DNA from: Lateolabrax maculatus
Taxonomy: Eukaryota > Chordata > Actinopteri > Acropomatiformes > Lateolabracidae
Assembly: GCA_031216445.1 (NCBI GenBank)
Contig: CM062213.1
Span: 10,045,501 to 10,109,500 of the forward strand
Length of the DNA: 64,000 nt
Reading direction: 5' to 3'
Positions 1 to 10,585 of the stretch are shown here, one piece after another. The first letter of the stretch is position 1, and each line of letters starts with the position of its first letter. Below the pieces are notes generated by a model, which worked only from the letters and a program-made list of their open reading frames with translations, made no database searches and was not told the DNA's origin. The position numbers and the translations under genes are program-made.

Positions 1-3000
1 GTTTTTTGTTGTTTATAGTGTCGTTTTTGTCGTTTATAGTGTTGTTTTTGTCGTTTTTTGTTGTTCATAGTGTCGTTTTTTGTCGTTTTTATCTCGTTTT
101 TTGTCATTTATAGTGTCGTTTTTTGTTGTTTTTTGTCGTTTATAGTGTCGTTTTTGTTGTTTTTTGTCGTTTTTTGTCGTTTATAGTGTTGTTTTTGTCG
201 TTTTTTGTCGTTTTCTGTTGTTTATAGTGTCGTTTTTTGTTGTTTTTTGTCGTTTTTTGTTGTTTATAGTGTCGTTTTTTGGTCGTTTTGTTGTTTTTAT
301 CTCGTTTTTTGTTGTTTATAGTGTCGTTTTCTGTTGTTTTTTGTCGTTTTTTGTTGTTTATAGTGTCGTTTTGTTGTTTGTTGTCGTTTTTTGTTGTTTT
401 TGTCGTTTTTATCTCGTTTTTTGTTGTTTATAGTGTCTTTTCTTGTTGTTTTTGTCGTTTTTTGTTGTTTTTTGTCGTTTTTTGTCGTTTCATAGTGTTT
501 TTGTTGTTTTTTGTTGTTTATAGTGTCGTTTTTTGTTGTTTTTTGTTGTTTATAGTGACGTTTTTTGGTCGTTTTGTTGTTTTTATCTCGTTTTTTGTTG
601 TTTATAATGTCGTTTTCTGTTGTTTTTTGTTGTTTATAGTGTCGTTTTGTCATTTTTATCTCGTTTTTTGTTGTTTATAGTGTTGTTTTCTGTCGTTTTC
701 TGTTGTTTTTTGTCATTTATAGTGTCGTTTTGTTGTTTTTTGTCGTTTTTTGTTGTTTATAGTGTCGTTTTTTGTTGTTTATAGTGTGTTTTTTGTCGTT
801 TATAGCGTCGTTTTTGTCGTTTATTGTCGTTTTTTGTTGTTTATAGTGTCGTTTTTGTTGTTTTTGTCGTTTTTTGTCGTTTTTTGTTGTTTATAGTGTC
901 GTTTTTTGTTGTTTTTTGTCGTTTTTTGTTGTTTATAGTGTCGTTTTGTTGTTTTTTGTTGTTTTTGTCGTTTTTTGTCGTTTTTATCTCGTTTTTTGTT
1001 GTTTATAGTGTCTTTTTTTGTCGTTTTTTGTCGTTTTTTGTCGTTTATAGTGTCGTTTTTTGTCGTTTTTTGTTGTTTATAGTGTCGTTTTGTCGTTTAT
1101 AGTGTTGTTTTTGTCGTTTTTTGTTGTTTATAGTGTCGTTTTTTGTCGTTTTTATCTCGTTTTTTGTCGTTTATAGTGTCGTTTTTTGTTGTTTTTTGTC
1201 GTTTATAGTGTCGTTTTTGTTGTTTTTTGTCGTTTTTTGTCGTTTATAGTGTTGTTTTTGTCGTTTTTTGTTGTTTTTTGTTGTTTATAGTGTCGTTTTT
1301 TGTTGTTTTTTGTCGTTTTTTGTTGTTTATAGTGTCGTTTTGTTGTTTGTTGTCGTTTTTTGTTTTTTTTGTCGTTTTTATCTCGTTTTTTGTTGTTTAT
1401 AGTGTCTTTTCTTGTTTTTTGTCGTTTTTTGTCGTTTATAGTGTCGTTTTTTGTCGTTTTTTGTTGTTTATAGTGTCGTTTTTTGTCGTTTATAGTGTTG
1501 TTTTTGTTGTTTTTTGTTGTTTTTTTGTCGTTTATAGTGTTGTTTTTGTCGTTTTTTGTCGTTTTTTGTTGTTTATAGTGTCGTTTTTTGTCGTTTTTTG
1601 TTGTTTATAGTGTCGTTTTGTTGTTTTTTGTCGTTTATAGTGTCGTTTTTTGTTTTTGTCGTTTTTTGTTGTTTTTTGTCGTTTTTTGTCGTTTTTTGTC
1701 GTTTCGTAGTGTTGTTTTTGTCGTTTTTTGTTGTTTATAGTGTCGTTTTTTGTTGTTTATAGTGACGTTTTTTGGTCGTTTTGTTGTTTTTATCTCGTTT
1801 TTTGTTGTTTATAGTGTCGTTTTCTGTTGTTTTTTGTTGTTTATAGTGTCGTTTTGTCATTTTTATCTTGTTTTTTGTTGTTTATAGTGTTGTTTTCTGT
1901 CGTTTTCTGTTGTTTTTTGTCGTTTATAGTGTCGTTTTGTTGTTTTTTGTCGTTTTTTGTTGTTTATAGTGTCGTTTTTGTTGTTTTTGTCGTTTTTTGT
2001 CGTTTTATCTCGTTTTTTGTTGTTTATAGTGTCGTTTTATCTCGTTTTTGTCGTTTATAGTGTTGTTTTTTGTCGTTTTTTGTCGTTTATAGTGTTGTTT
2101 TTGTCGTTTTGTGTCGTTTTTTGTTGTTTATAGTGTCGTTTTTTGTCGTTTATAGTGTCGTTTTGTTGTTTTTTGTCGTTTTTTGTTCTTTATAGTGTCG
2201 TTTTTTGTTGTTTTTGTCGTTTTTTGTCGTTTTTATCTAGTTTTTTGTTGTTTATAGTGTCGTTTTTTGTCGTTTTTTGTCGTTTATAGTGTCGTTTTTG
2301 TCGTTTATAGTGTGGTTTTTGTCGTTTTTTGTTTTTTTTGTGTCGTTTTGTTGTTTTTTGTCGTTTTTTGTTGTTTATAGTGTCGTTTTTTGTCGTTTTT
2401 TGTCCTTTATAGAGTTGTTTTTGTTGTTTTTTGTCGTTTTTTGTCGTTTATAGTGTTGTTTTTGTCGTTTTTTGTTGTTTATAGTGTCGTTTTTTGTCGT
2501 TTTTTGTTGTTTATAGTGTCGTTTTTTGTTGTTTTTTGTCGTTTTTTGTTGTTTATAGTGTCTTTTTTTGTTGTTTTTTGTCGTTTTTTGTCGTTTATAG
2601 TGTCGTTTTTTGTCGTTTTTTGTTGTTTATAGTGTCGTTTTTTGTCGTTGTTTGTCCTTTATAGTGTCGTTTTTGTCGTTTATAGTGTGGTTTTTGTCGT
2701 TTTTTGTTTTTTTTAGTGTCGTTTTGTTGTTTTTTGTCATTTTTTGTTGTTTATAGTGTCGTTTTTTGTTGTTTTTTTCGTTTTTTGTCATTTTTATCTC
2801 GTTTTTTGTTGTTTATAGTGTCGTTTTTTGTTGTTTTTTTGTCGTTCTTGTCGTTTTTGTTGTTTTTTGTCGTTTATAGTGTCGTTTTTTGTTGTTTATA
2901 GTGTCGTTTTTTGTTGTTTATAGTGTCGTTTTTTGTTGTTTTTTGTTGTTTATAGTGTCGTTTTTGTCGATTTTTGTCGTTTATAGTGTTGTTTTTGTCG

Positions 3001-4937
3001 TTTTTTGTCATTTTTTGTTGTTTACAGTGTCGTTTTTTGTTGTTTTTTGTCGTTTTTTGTTGTTTATAGTGTCGTTTTTTGGTCGTTTTGTTGTTTTTAT
3101 CTCGTTTTTTGTTGTTTATAGTGTCGTTTTCTGTTGTTTTTTGTCGTTTTTTGTTGTTTATAGTGTCGTTTAGTTGGTTTTTGTCGTTTTTTGTTGTTTT
3201 TGTCGTTTTTATCTCGTTTTTTGTTGTTTATAGTGTCTTTTTTTGTTGTTTTTTGTCGTTTTTTGTCGTTTATAGTGTCGTTTTTTGTCGTTTATAGTGT
3301 CGTTTTTGTCGTTTATAGTGTTGTTTTTGTCGTTTTTTGTCGTTTTTTGTTGTTTATAGTGTCGTTTAGTTGTTTTTTGTCGTTTTTTGTTGTTTTTGTC
3401 GTTTTTATCTCGTTTTTTGTTGTTTATAGTGTCTTTTTTTGTTGTTTTTTGTCGTTTTTTGTCATTTATAGTGTCGTTTTTGTCGTTTATAGTGTGGTTT
3501 TTGTCGTTTTTTGTTTTTTTAGTGTCGTTTTGTTGTTTTTGGTTGTTTATAGTGTCGTTTTTTTGTTGTTTTTTTCGTTTTTTGTCGTTTTTATCTCGTT
3601 TTTTGTTGTTTATAGTGTCGTTTTTTGTTGTTTTTTGTCGTTTATAGTGTCGTTTTTGTTGTTTTTTGTCGTTTATAGTGTTGTTTTTGACGTTTTTTGT
3701 CGTTTTTTGTTGTTCATAGTGTCGTTTTTTGTTGTTTTTGTCGTTTATAGTGTGATTTTTGTCGTTTTTGGTTTTTTTTAGTGTCGTTTTGTTGTTTTTT
3801 GTCGTTTTTTGTTGTTTATAGTGTTGTTTTTTGTTGTTTTTTTTGTTTTTTGTCATTTTTATCTCGTTTTTTGTTGTTTATAGTGTCGTTTTTTGTTGTT
3901 TTTTGTCGTCTTTGTCGTCTTTGTCGTTTTTGTTGTTTTTTGTTGTTTATAGTGTCGTTTTTTGTTGTTTATAGTGTCATTTTTTGTTGTTTTTTGTCGT
4001 TTATAGTGTCGTTTTTGTCGTTTTTTGTCGTTTATAGTGTTGTTTTTGTCGTTTTTTGTCGTTTTTTGTTGTTTATAGTGTCGTTTTTTGTTGTTTTTTG
4101 TCGTTTTTTGTTGTTTATAGTGTCGTTTTTTTGGTCGTTTTGTTGTTTTTATCTCGTTTTTTGTTGTTTATAGTGTCGTTTTCTGTTGTTTTTTGTCGTT
4201 TTTTGTTTATAGTGTCGTTTTTTTGTTTTTTGTCGTTTTTTGTTGTTTTTGTCGTTTTTATCTCGTTTTTTGTCGTTTATAGTGTCTTTTTTTGTTGTTT
4301 TTTGTCGTTTTTTGTCGTTTATAGTGTCGTTTTTTTGTCGTTTTTTGTTGTTTATAGTGTCGTTTCTTGTCGTTTTTTGTCGTTTATAGTGTGGTTTTTG
4401 TCGTTTATAGTGTGGTTTTTGTCGTTTTTTTGTTTTTTTTAGTGTCGTTTTGTTGTTTTTTCGTTTTTTGTCGTTTTTATCTCGTTTTTTGTTGTTTATA
4501 GTGTCGTTTTTTGTCGTTCTTTTGTCTTTTTTTGTCGTTTTTATCCCGTTTTTTGTTGTTTATAGTGTCGTTTTCTGTTGTTTTTTTTTCGTTTTTTGTC
4601 GTTTTTGTTGTTTTTGTTGTTTATAGTGTCGTTTTTTTGTCGTTTATAGTGTCGTTTTTGTTGTTTTTGTTGTTTATAATGTCGTTTTCTGTCGTTTTTT
4701 GTCGTTTATAGCGTCGTTTTTGTTGTTTTTGTTGTTTTTTGTTTGTTATAGTGTCATTTTTTTTTTTTGTTGTTGTTCATAGTTTCGTTTTTGTTGTTCA
4801 GTGTCGTTTTTTGTCGTTTTTGTTGTGTATAGTGTCGTTTTTCGTCTTTTTTTGTTCTTTATAGTGTTGTTTTTGGTCGTTTGTTTTTGTTTTTGTTGTT
4901 TTTTGTCGTTTTTATTGTTTTTGTTGTTTAGTGTCAT
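1..4937. repeat. T-rich modular tandem array (satellite-like)
   Basis: Nearly 5 kb is built from a handful of short words: ttttttgtcg or ttttttgttg (10 bp), tttatagtgtcg (12 bp), tttttgtcg (9 bp) and tttttatctcg (11 bp). Almost every word ends in T(C/T)G. C is nearly confined to CpG and A to the 'ata' and 'atct' words, so the strand is extremely T-rich. Larger blocks recur: ggtcgttttgttgtttttat begins at about 281, 567, 1774, 3081 and 4133. The right edge (about 4740-4937) is more degenerate. The array continues off the left end. Long open frames on both strands are composition artefacts. I do not recognise a named satellite family. Confidence 0.93.
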
Positions 4938-4944
4938 TTTTTGT

Positions 4945-5090
4945 CAGCAGTGGTGGATGTGACCATCAGACACTCACACGCACACACACAGACACATGAT
5001 TTTAACAGTTTTAGAGTTTTTTTTAAGTATTTTTCAAGTCTAATATGCTCATTCACACTTTTAGGTGTGACCTCAATTCAAACCAGAAAA
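4945..5090 (+). repeat. Flanking repeat block, copy A
   Basis: This block starts with cagcagtggtggatgtgac, directly against the T-rich array. It runs through an AC-rich stretch, then gattttaacagttttaga, then a segment ending near aaccagaaaa. A second copy with the same order of landmarks lies at 5393-5548. A 35-bp sequence beginning caaggactgagacagcag at 5094-5128 recurs unchanged at 5371-5405. Confidence 0.75.
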
Positions 5091-5392
5091 GACCAAGGAC
5101 TGAGACAGCAGTTAACAGCAGTTGGTGGCTGTTACTATGCATTAACTTGCAGTAGTAAATCCCAGGGCTCAAATTGTGGACCCTTAAACTGATGTTTATA
5201 AAGTATAGGACTACTGGGGATGCACAGTTGAAGGAAATCTCCTAACTAGGGCTGCTTTACACATACACACAGGAGTTTGCCATCTTTTGACTTTTTCAAG
5301 CAACATCAGCAATGAGATTGGGTTAGATATCTTACTCTCATGTTAACCTCCATAAAATAACCAGTCCTATCAAGGACTGAGACAGCAGTTAA

Positions 5393-5411
5393 CAGCAGTT
5401 GGTGGATGTGA

Positions 5412-5453
<42 letters not shown>

Positions 5454-5548
5454 ATTTTAACATTTTTAGACTTTTTCAATCATTTTTCTAATTAAGTCTA
5501 ATTTGCTCATTCATACTTTCAGGTGTAAACTCTTTTCAAACCAGAAAA
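5393..5548 (+). repeat. Flanking repeat block, copy B
   Basis: This is the second copy of the block at 4945-5090, with the same landmarks: cagcagttggtggatgtgac, an AC run, ggattttaacatttttaga, tttgctcattcatact and ccagaaaa. Its AC run has expanded into a clean microsatellite. It is preceded by an exact 35-bp repeat shared with 5094-5128. Confidence 0.75.
5415..5451 (+). repeat. (AC)n microsatellite
   Basis: Uninterrupted AC dinucleotides inside repeat copy B. The matching position in copy A holds only a short, interrupted AC-rich stretch. Confidence 0.95.
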
Positions 5549-5672
5549 TCTTGAAGATCTTTTATACAAACTCACTTTTATTCAACTTTTATCTCCCATT
5601 CATACTATTAAGACCATTTCCCACTTTTCTTACTAATTCATACTCCCTCTAGCTACTTCAACCAAATTCAAT

Positions 5673-5910
5673 CCAGCAGTCCAGTTTAGCGCCAGCCTGT
5701 TAACAAAACTTTTCCACATATTTCATACATTGTTGATATTATTCAAATCTTTTGCTAAACTTCAGCAATCCAGTTTAGTGCCAGCCTTTCAAAAAACATT
5801 CAACTATTCCACATCTTTCACATCTTTCATACATTGTTGATATTATTCAACTTTTTGTGCTGAACTTCAGCAATCCAGTTTAGAGTCAGCCTTTCAGCAG
5901 TCAGCATTCA
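5673..5910 (+). repeat. Short tandem repeat, ~89-105 bp unit
   Basis: The landmark ccagtttag occurs at 5681, 5770 and 5875. The intervening units share gccagcct, ttccacat, catacattgttgatatt and cttcagcaa. There are about two and a third units; the middle one carries a small insertion. Confidence 0.8.
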
Positions 5911-6094
5911 CACGGCACTTTCTTCAGAAATTGCCTTTTCTAGTTAAATATGCTTTCATACATAATGCAGAACAGACACATACTCATAATGATAAAAAAA
6001 CGCTCTGTTTAATGAAGTTTACAACAGAATAATTCTGCACTAATAACAGCACACAGAGGCAGCCTCATTTTTTATTTATTTTTTGTTTGCCACT

Positions 6095-6590
6095 TGGATC
6101 CAGATTGAAATATCTCAACATCTAATAAATGAATTGCCATATGTTTTTTGTTCAAGGTTCCCAGAGGATGAAATACGACTCTGGTGATCTTCTGACTTTT
6201 CCTCTAGTGCTTCTGTGAGGGTTGCCATTTGTGGTTTTGAGTGAAATGTCTCAACAACGATTGCATCAATTGCTGTTACATTTGATACACATAATCATGT
6301 CCCCCACTGGATGAATTGTATATTGTATAATTATATATATGTATAATTTGTATATATCATTTTTGTCTTATGACTTAATACCTGCAAAACTAATGACATT
6401 CCCATCAGCCTCAGTTGTACTTTGTGTTTACTGCTGATTAGCAAATTTTAGCATTCTAAAAGGCCAAACTAAGATGGTGAACATGGTTTTGGTCATTGTC
6501 ATTGTGGGCATGTTAGCAGGCTGATGTCAAAGCATCACTGTGCCTGATTAGCCTACAGCCTCACAGAGCCACTAGCAGGGCTGTAGACTC
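6095..6590 (-). mobile_element. L2/Maui-like LINE 3'-region fragment
   Basis: Read on the minus strand, the segment contains landmarks of a dispersed sequence very common in percomorph genomes: a gctaatcagg/gctaacatgc-type stretch, then caaagtacaactgaggctga, gggaatgtcattagttttgc, and the atcaccagagt...ttcatcctctgggaacc module. An AT-rich internal stretch at about 6310-6370 interrupts it. The same family occurs in + orientation at 24095-24325. I assign it to the 3' end of an L2/Maui-type LINE from memory. No reverse-transcriptase coding sequence is present. Confidence 0.6.
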
Positions 6591-7854
6591 TTTATGTATA
6601 GTATGTATTTTATTGGATCAAAAGAACAAACACCGACTGGCTGTAGCACTCAGAGCAGCTTCTTTTATTTTCAGCCACTATGCAGACCGTCCACACTGCA
6701 CTCAGAGGAGCAAGAAGCAGCATGACAACTGTGTAGAATTACCATAGCACAAATTACTAAAAGGAAAAAAAGAAAAGTATGCATCTTCTCAGCTTAATTT
6801 CACTTGCTGACTCAACACTTAGATGATTCTAATCACTTATAAGGGACAGGAAGGTGTGTCTCATTGACAGATCCGCCCTCCTCTCGGGGACCCGCCGCAC
6901 TGAGAAACGATCTCTGCATTTGTTTGTGGCAGTTTAATCCTGCTGTGGTTGAGCAAAATGGCAACCTGCTGTTTTCATAATAGAAAATAAATGACCTCCA
7001 GCACGTGGAAACTGTATCAGATCTAATGGTGGTGATCTAAGTATTATCTGTTTAACCAGCAGTCCCTTATGCACTGTCCAGATGTACTGTCACACACACA
7101 GTGTAGATGTCGGTTTACCGTTGATATTCCTCACAGTGTAGCTATAAATCTACTGTAGCTCAGGATCTAATGGAGCCTTTATGAGGAAGGTTATGAGGTG
7201 AAGATAGTTTCTGACACTTGTTCCCCAGTAATGCTGTCTTATGGCCTCTAGACCCGAGCAGCCAATCAATGTTGTCTTTATGGCACCGCAGGTCCTTCAT
7301 CCAGAGATGGAGGGAGGGGCAGGTCTGGCCTTTCCAATGCAGTTTTTACTGGGATAAAAGGCCACCAAGGAACGGCCAGGGCACCAAGCTGCAATGTTTA
7401 CCCCCTCTACTAGCAAAATGAAACATCAGACATGGTAAGATCAAATACATCCCTTCACAGACCTGATAGATAGTTAAGATATATTCATATTCAGATACAC
7501 TACAGTAGTGCAGAGGTTTCGTGTAGAGTGTTTGTGTTATTAGTCTTTATCTGCCCTGGATTGTGTCTGCATTGATCCACATTTGTAACAGCTCCATCTA
7601 ACACAAATTTTAAAAGTAAAAAGAGCAGCAGCACTGCTGATTCTAGCAGTTCGTCTGAGAAAAACAAATCTTGTCCTCTTGGTCTTCAATCAATCTAATT
7701 AATCAAGTTAATCAAATTGAATAACTGAACCTTAATTATCTTTACATTAAAGTCCTCTTCAAATTCATTTTCTAAGTAGATGGTTAAAGTGTTCTTAAAC
7801 TTTGTGAGTCTTTTAAGTAACTCAAAGGAATTGCAGATTTTTTTGGTTATATGT
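6591..7854. other. Intergenic, no gene recognised
   Basis: This is AT-moderate unique-looking sequence. Small open frames such as 7218-7421 show no family similarity and no convincing splice context. I see no RNA gene or clear repeat here. Confidence 0.6.
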
Positions 7855-8130
7855 GAAGGAATAGTTGTAAACTTATTTCCTCTGTAACTGAGAGTTAGAT
7901 GAGAGAAGATTGATACCACCTTCATATATATGTCCGCTGAGCATAAAGACTGGGAAACACAGGGGAACCTGTAAACATAATCCACCTTACAGCACCATAA
8001 AGCTCACTAATTAGCAGGTTATATCTCGTTTGTTTAAGCTGTACAAAAATCTAAGCGTAAAAACAACAATTCCTGTTCTCCCTAACTATTTCTTGGCTGG
8101 GAGCAGTAACTTCCTGGAGTCTCTTTTCTT
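7855..8130 (+). mobile_element. Fold-back MITE family, copy 1 (left arm and core)
   Basis: It starts with gaaggaatagttgtaaac, then gagttagatgagagaagatt, gcataaagactgggaaacac, aaagctcactaatta and atctcgtttgtttaa. It shares these words in the same order with the copies at 13731-14329, 26818-27308 and 41374-41732. The segment containing agctacagccagcag and ttagcttagc is deleted. The right boundary is uncertain. Confidence 0.7.
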
Positions 8131-10452
8131 AGCTTGTACTGTAACATCACACAGATCTCCCCCCAGAATCTGCACACAGTTTACTGCTGGTGTAGCTGCA
8201 ACGAGGCCCAGATACGTTACGAGCTCAGATAAAACACTTTTGTGTTTAACAGGTTTTTAATTCTCCAGGCAGTTTTATGAGTTTAAATGACTAAACTGGG
8301 GACTAAACTCACAAACTGGGAAAGGGAATCAAACTCATAAATTGTCAATCCCAGGGCAGATGCTACAACTACAAGTTCACTGAGCTGGATGAAAGTTCAA
8401 TATTGGAAGAGTTACTTGACAAAAGAGCAGTGCAATTTCACACTGCAACAAAAGTGACAAAAATAGCTTAAAGAAACACAATTTTGAGCCTTTAGCATCA
8501 GCTTAGGATACTTCTTTAAATTACTAACATTAACATAAAAACAAGTGAAGGGAATACTTCTGGCTCCATTAAAGATAATAGGCCATTAAGACTCGATCAG
8601 TAAAATCAAGCATATTGAGCCAATGAACAAATTTAGAAAACAACTACAGGATAATGAGAGGTTTATAAAAAGTGAACAAATAATACAGTCTTAAAGGGAG
8701 AGTGACACACAGCTTTCACGTCTGAGTTTTCTCACACACTCTTAAGTTATTCAAAAACTTTTATAAGCCCTGCTCACAAATGCAAAAGTGTTATGTTTGA
8801 ATTTTGTCCAGAACTCCAGCAGGCAGGTTTCTCAAAACCAGAACATGATGTTTGCATGCACAAAACATAACTGGGATGCTCCAAAAACCAAAACATAGTT
8901 GGGATACTAGTGCACACATAGACTCACTTAATGAGTTTTATAAGAATTTATTCAGAATAGAAGGTGTGGAAATAATTTTAATATGACATAAATATATTAT
9001 GTTGTTTTTTTTTAAATCTTTTACACAATTTGTATTTTAACATTTTAAATGTAAGACTTTCACTTCCAAATCATATCACGGTTTTAAAAACATGCAGAAT
9101 TCAGGTAAATACACACTTGTATAAGAGAACACTGATAGCAAACTGCTAGACAAGTAGTAAAGTGACTTTGAGATGAGTTTTTTAGTGGGGTCATAAAACA
9201 ATAGGGGGGCTTTTTGTGTGGTCCAGCAAGACTGAAAGAGAGACAAGTGGAAAATCTAACTTTCATTAGAGCTTATTACATTTCATTTCTGATACGTAAG
9301 CAGATTTATCCAATTAAATTAATTTCACCTTCTGTACTGTACCACCTGAGTAGTTTCATTTCCTTTGAACACGACATGATTCTCGCTTTGGGATGCAAGT
9401 TGTTCTTCTGAGTGCTTATCTCAGCTGTGGAGCGCTGCAGGAGTTTAACTTGTTATCTGTTGTCAGAGTCCTCATAGAAATGCCATATGATATAAACTAA
9501 ATGTAAAGCAGGGGGAGGAACAAAGAAAGAGAAGAATGGCAGCGAGTACGGGTTTCTGAGACTGTTTCATCCCTTTGTTTATTACCATTTCTGCTACAAT
9601 TATTACAGTTACCAGAAAAGGCACTGCTAGTAAAACTCATGCAGCCACAATGACATCTTAAAAAAAAGGAATAATGTCACCTAATACCCCCTTGGAACAA
9701 AATCTGCACATAATGGAAAGAGAAAAACTTATTTGTGCTTCACATGCTTTCAAATCAGCGTCCATAGTGCAAACAATTAAAACTCATTATTGCCTCAACA
9801 TCCCACACTGCTCACCGAGAGCACTGTTTTGCTGCTGTAGGCTTCTTTAATGGTCCGTCAGTGAATAGCTTCTTCCACTGTCGTGTATGGCCACCACCTC
9901 CGCCCTGTGAGAACGATCCGCTTCAGACGGAGACCCGGGTCCCTCTGTCAGCATCACCCCATGGCGAGCTGTAATGAGTTGGTGTGTGCGTAATGAGAGC
10001 TAATGCTGCCACAGCCATTGAGGCGCTCTTGCCACCAGGCCATAATGCCACTCCTGCTGTGTTGTGTCAAACAGCCACATGCAAAACAGACTGGTGCCAG
10101 TGAGTTTGATGGCAGGCCTGCTGCAGTGTCTCCCCAGCAGCAGATGGATCACAGATAGAGGGACAAAGGTCCTGTGGAGTCTCAAATGACAGATTTTGGC
10201 TGCGGTTCAACTCACAACATGGGGTGGCTGAATTTATGTTGTAAATAAGAGATTTGCTGTCTGTTGACCACACATCGATGCTGGGCATCATTTGAAAATG
10301 TTCTGTCCCGATACAACACCTGAGTTTTGGTCCTGATACCGATATGTTACTTTGAGAAAGATAAACAACCCCTTTTTTCATTGAACAAAAGTATCCAACA
10401 CACATATCACATATATTCAAGGACAATATTGGCAATATGCAGTAGTTCTTAT
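8131..10452. other. Intergenic, no gene recognised
   Basis: Nothing here supports a gene. From about 9820 to 10170 the base composition is more balanced, and TAAT-bearing sequence near 9973-10050 looks unlike the surrounding AT-rich DNA. This could be a conserved non-coding element, but only cross-species alignment could show it. The long minus-strand open frame at 10067-10633 runs across a dispersed repeat and resembles no protein family I know. Confidence 0.5.
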
Positions 10453-10585
10453 TGTTAATAAATCCCGTAAAAAAAACCACAAGCAGCAAATTAATTGACC
10501 CTACCAAGTATTGCCTGTGTGGCCAAAGCCTTATATACTGTATTTCTCTACAATGTTTACAAACTATTAAAAACACATCAATGAT
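10453..10585 (+). repeat. Dispersed repeat, copy 1 of 2
   Basis: It shares aatccc, a taattgaccct/aattgatcct segment, caagtattg, aaagcct(t/g)atata and attaaaaacacatcaatga, in that order, with 17420-17558. The family is unnamed. Sequence just upstream (about 10270-10345, with cccgatac and tgataccgatatg) may belong to the same element. Confidence 0.65.

Noticed and set aside
164..4937. Many open frames on both strands in the T-rich array, hydrophobic on one strand and Lys/Asn/Thr/Gln-rich on the other
   Set aside because: They follow from base composition and module length. Frames shift with every 10- or 12-bp module, overlap each other, and have no domain, splice or start context.
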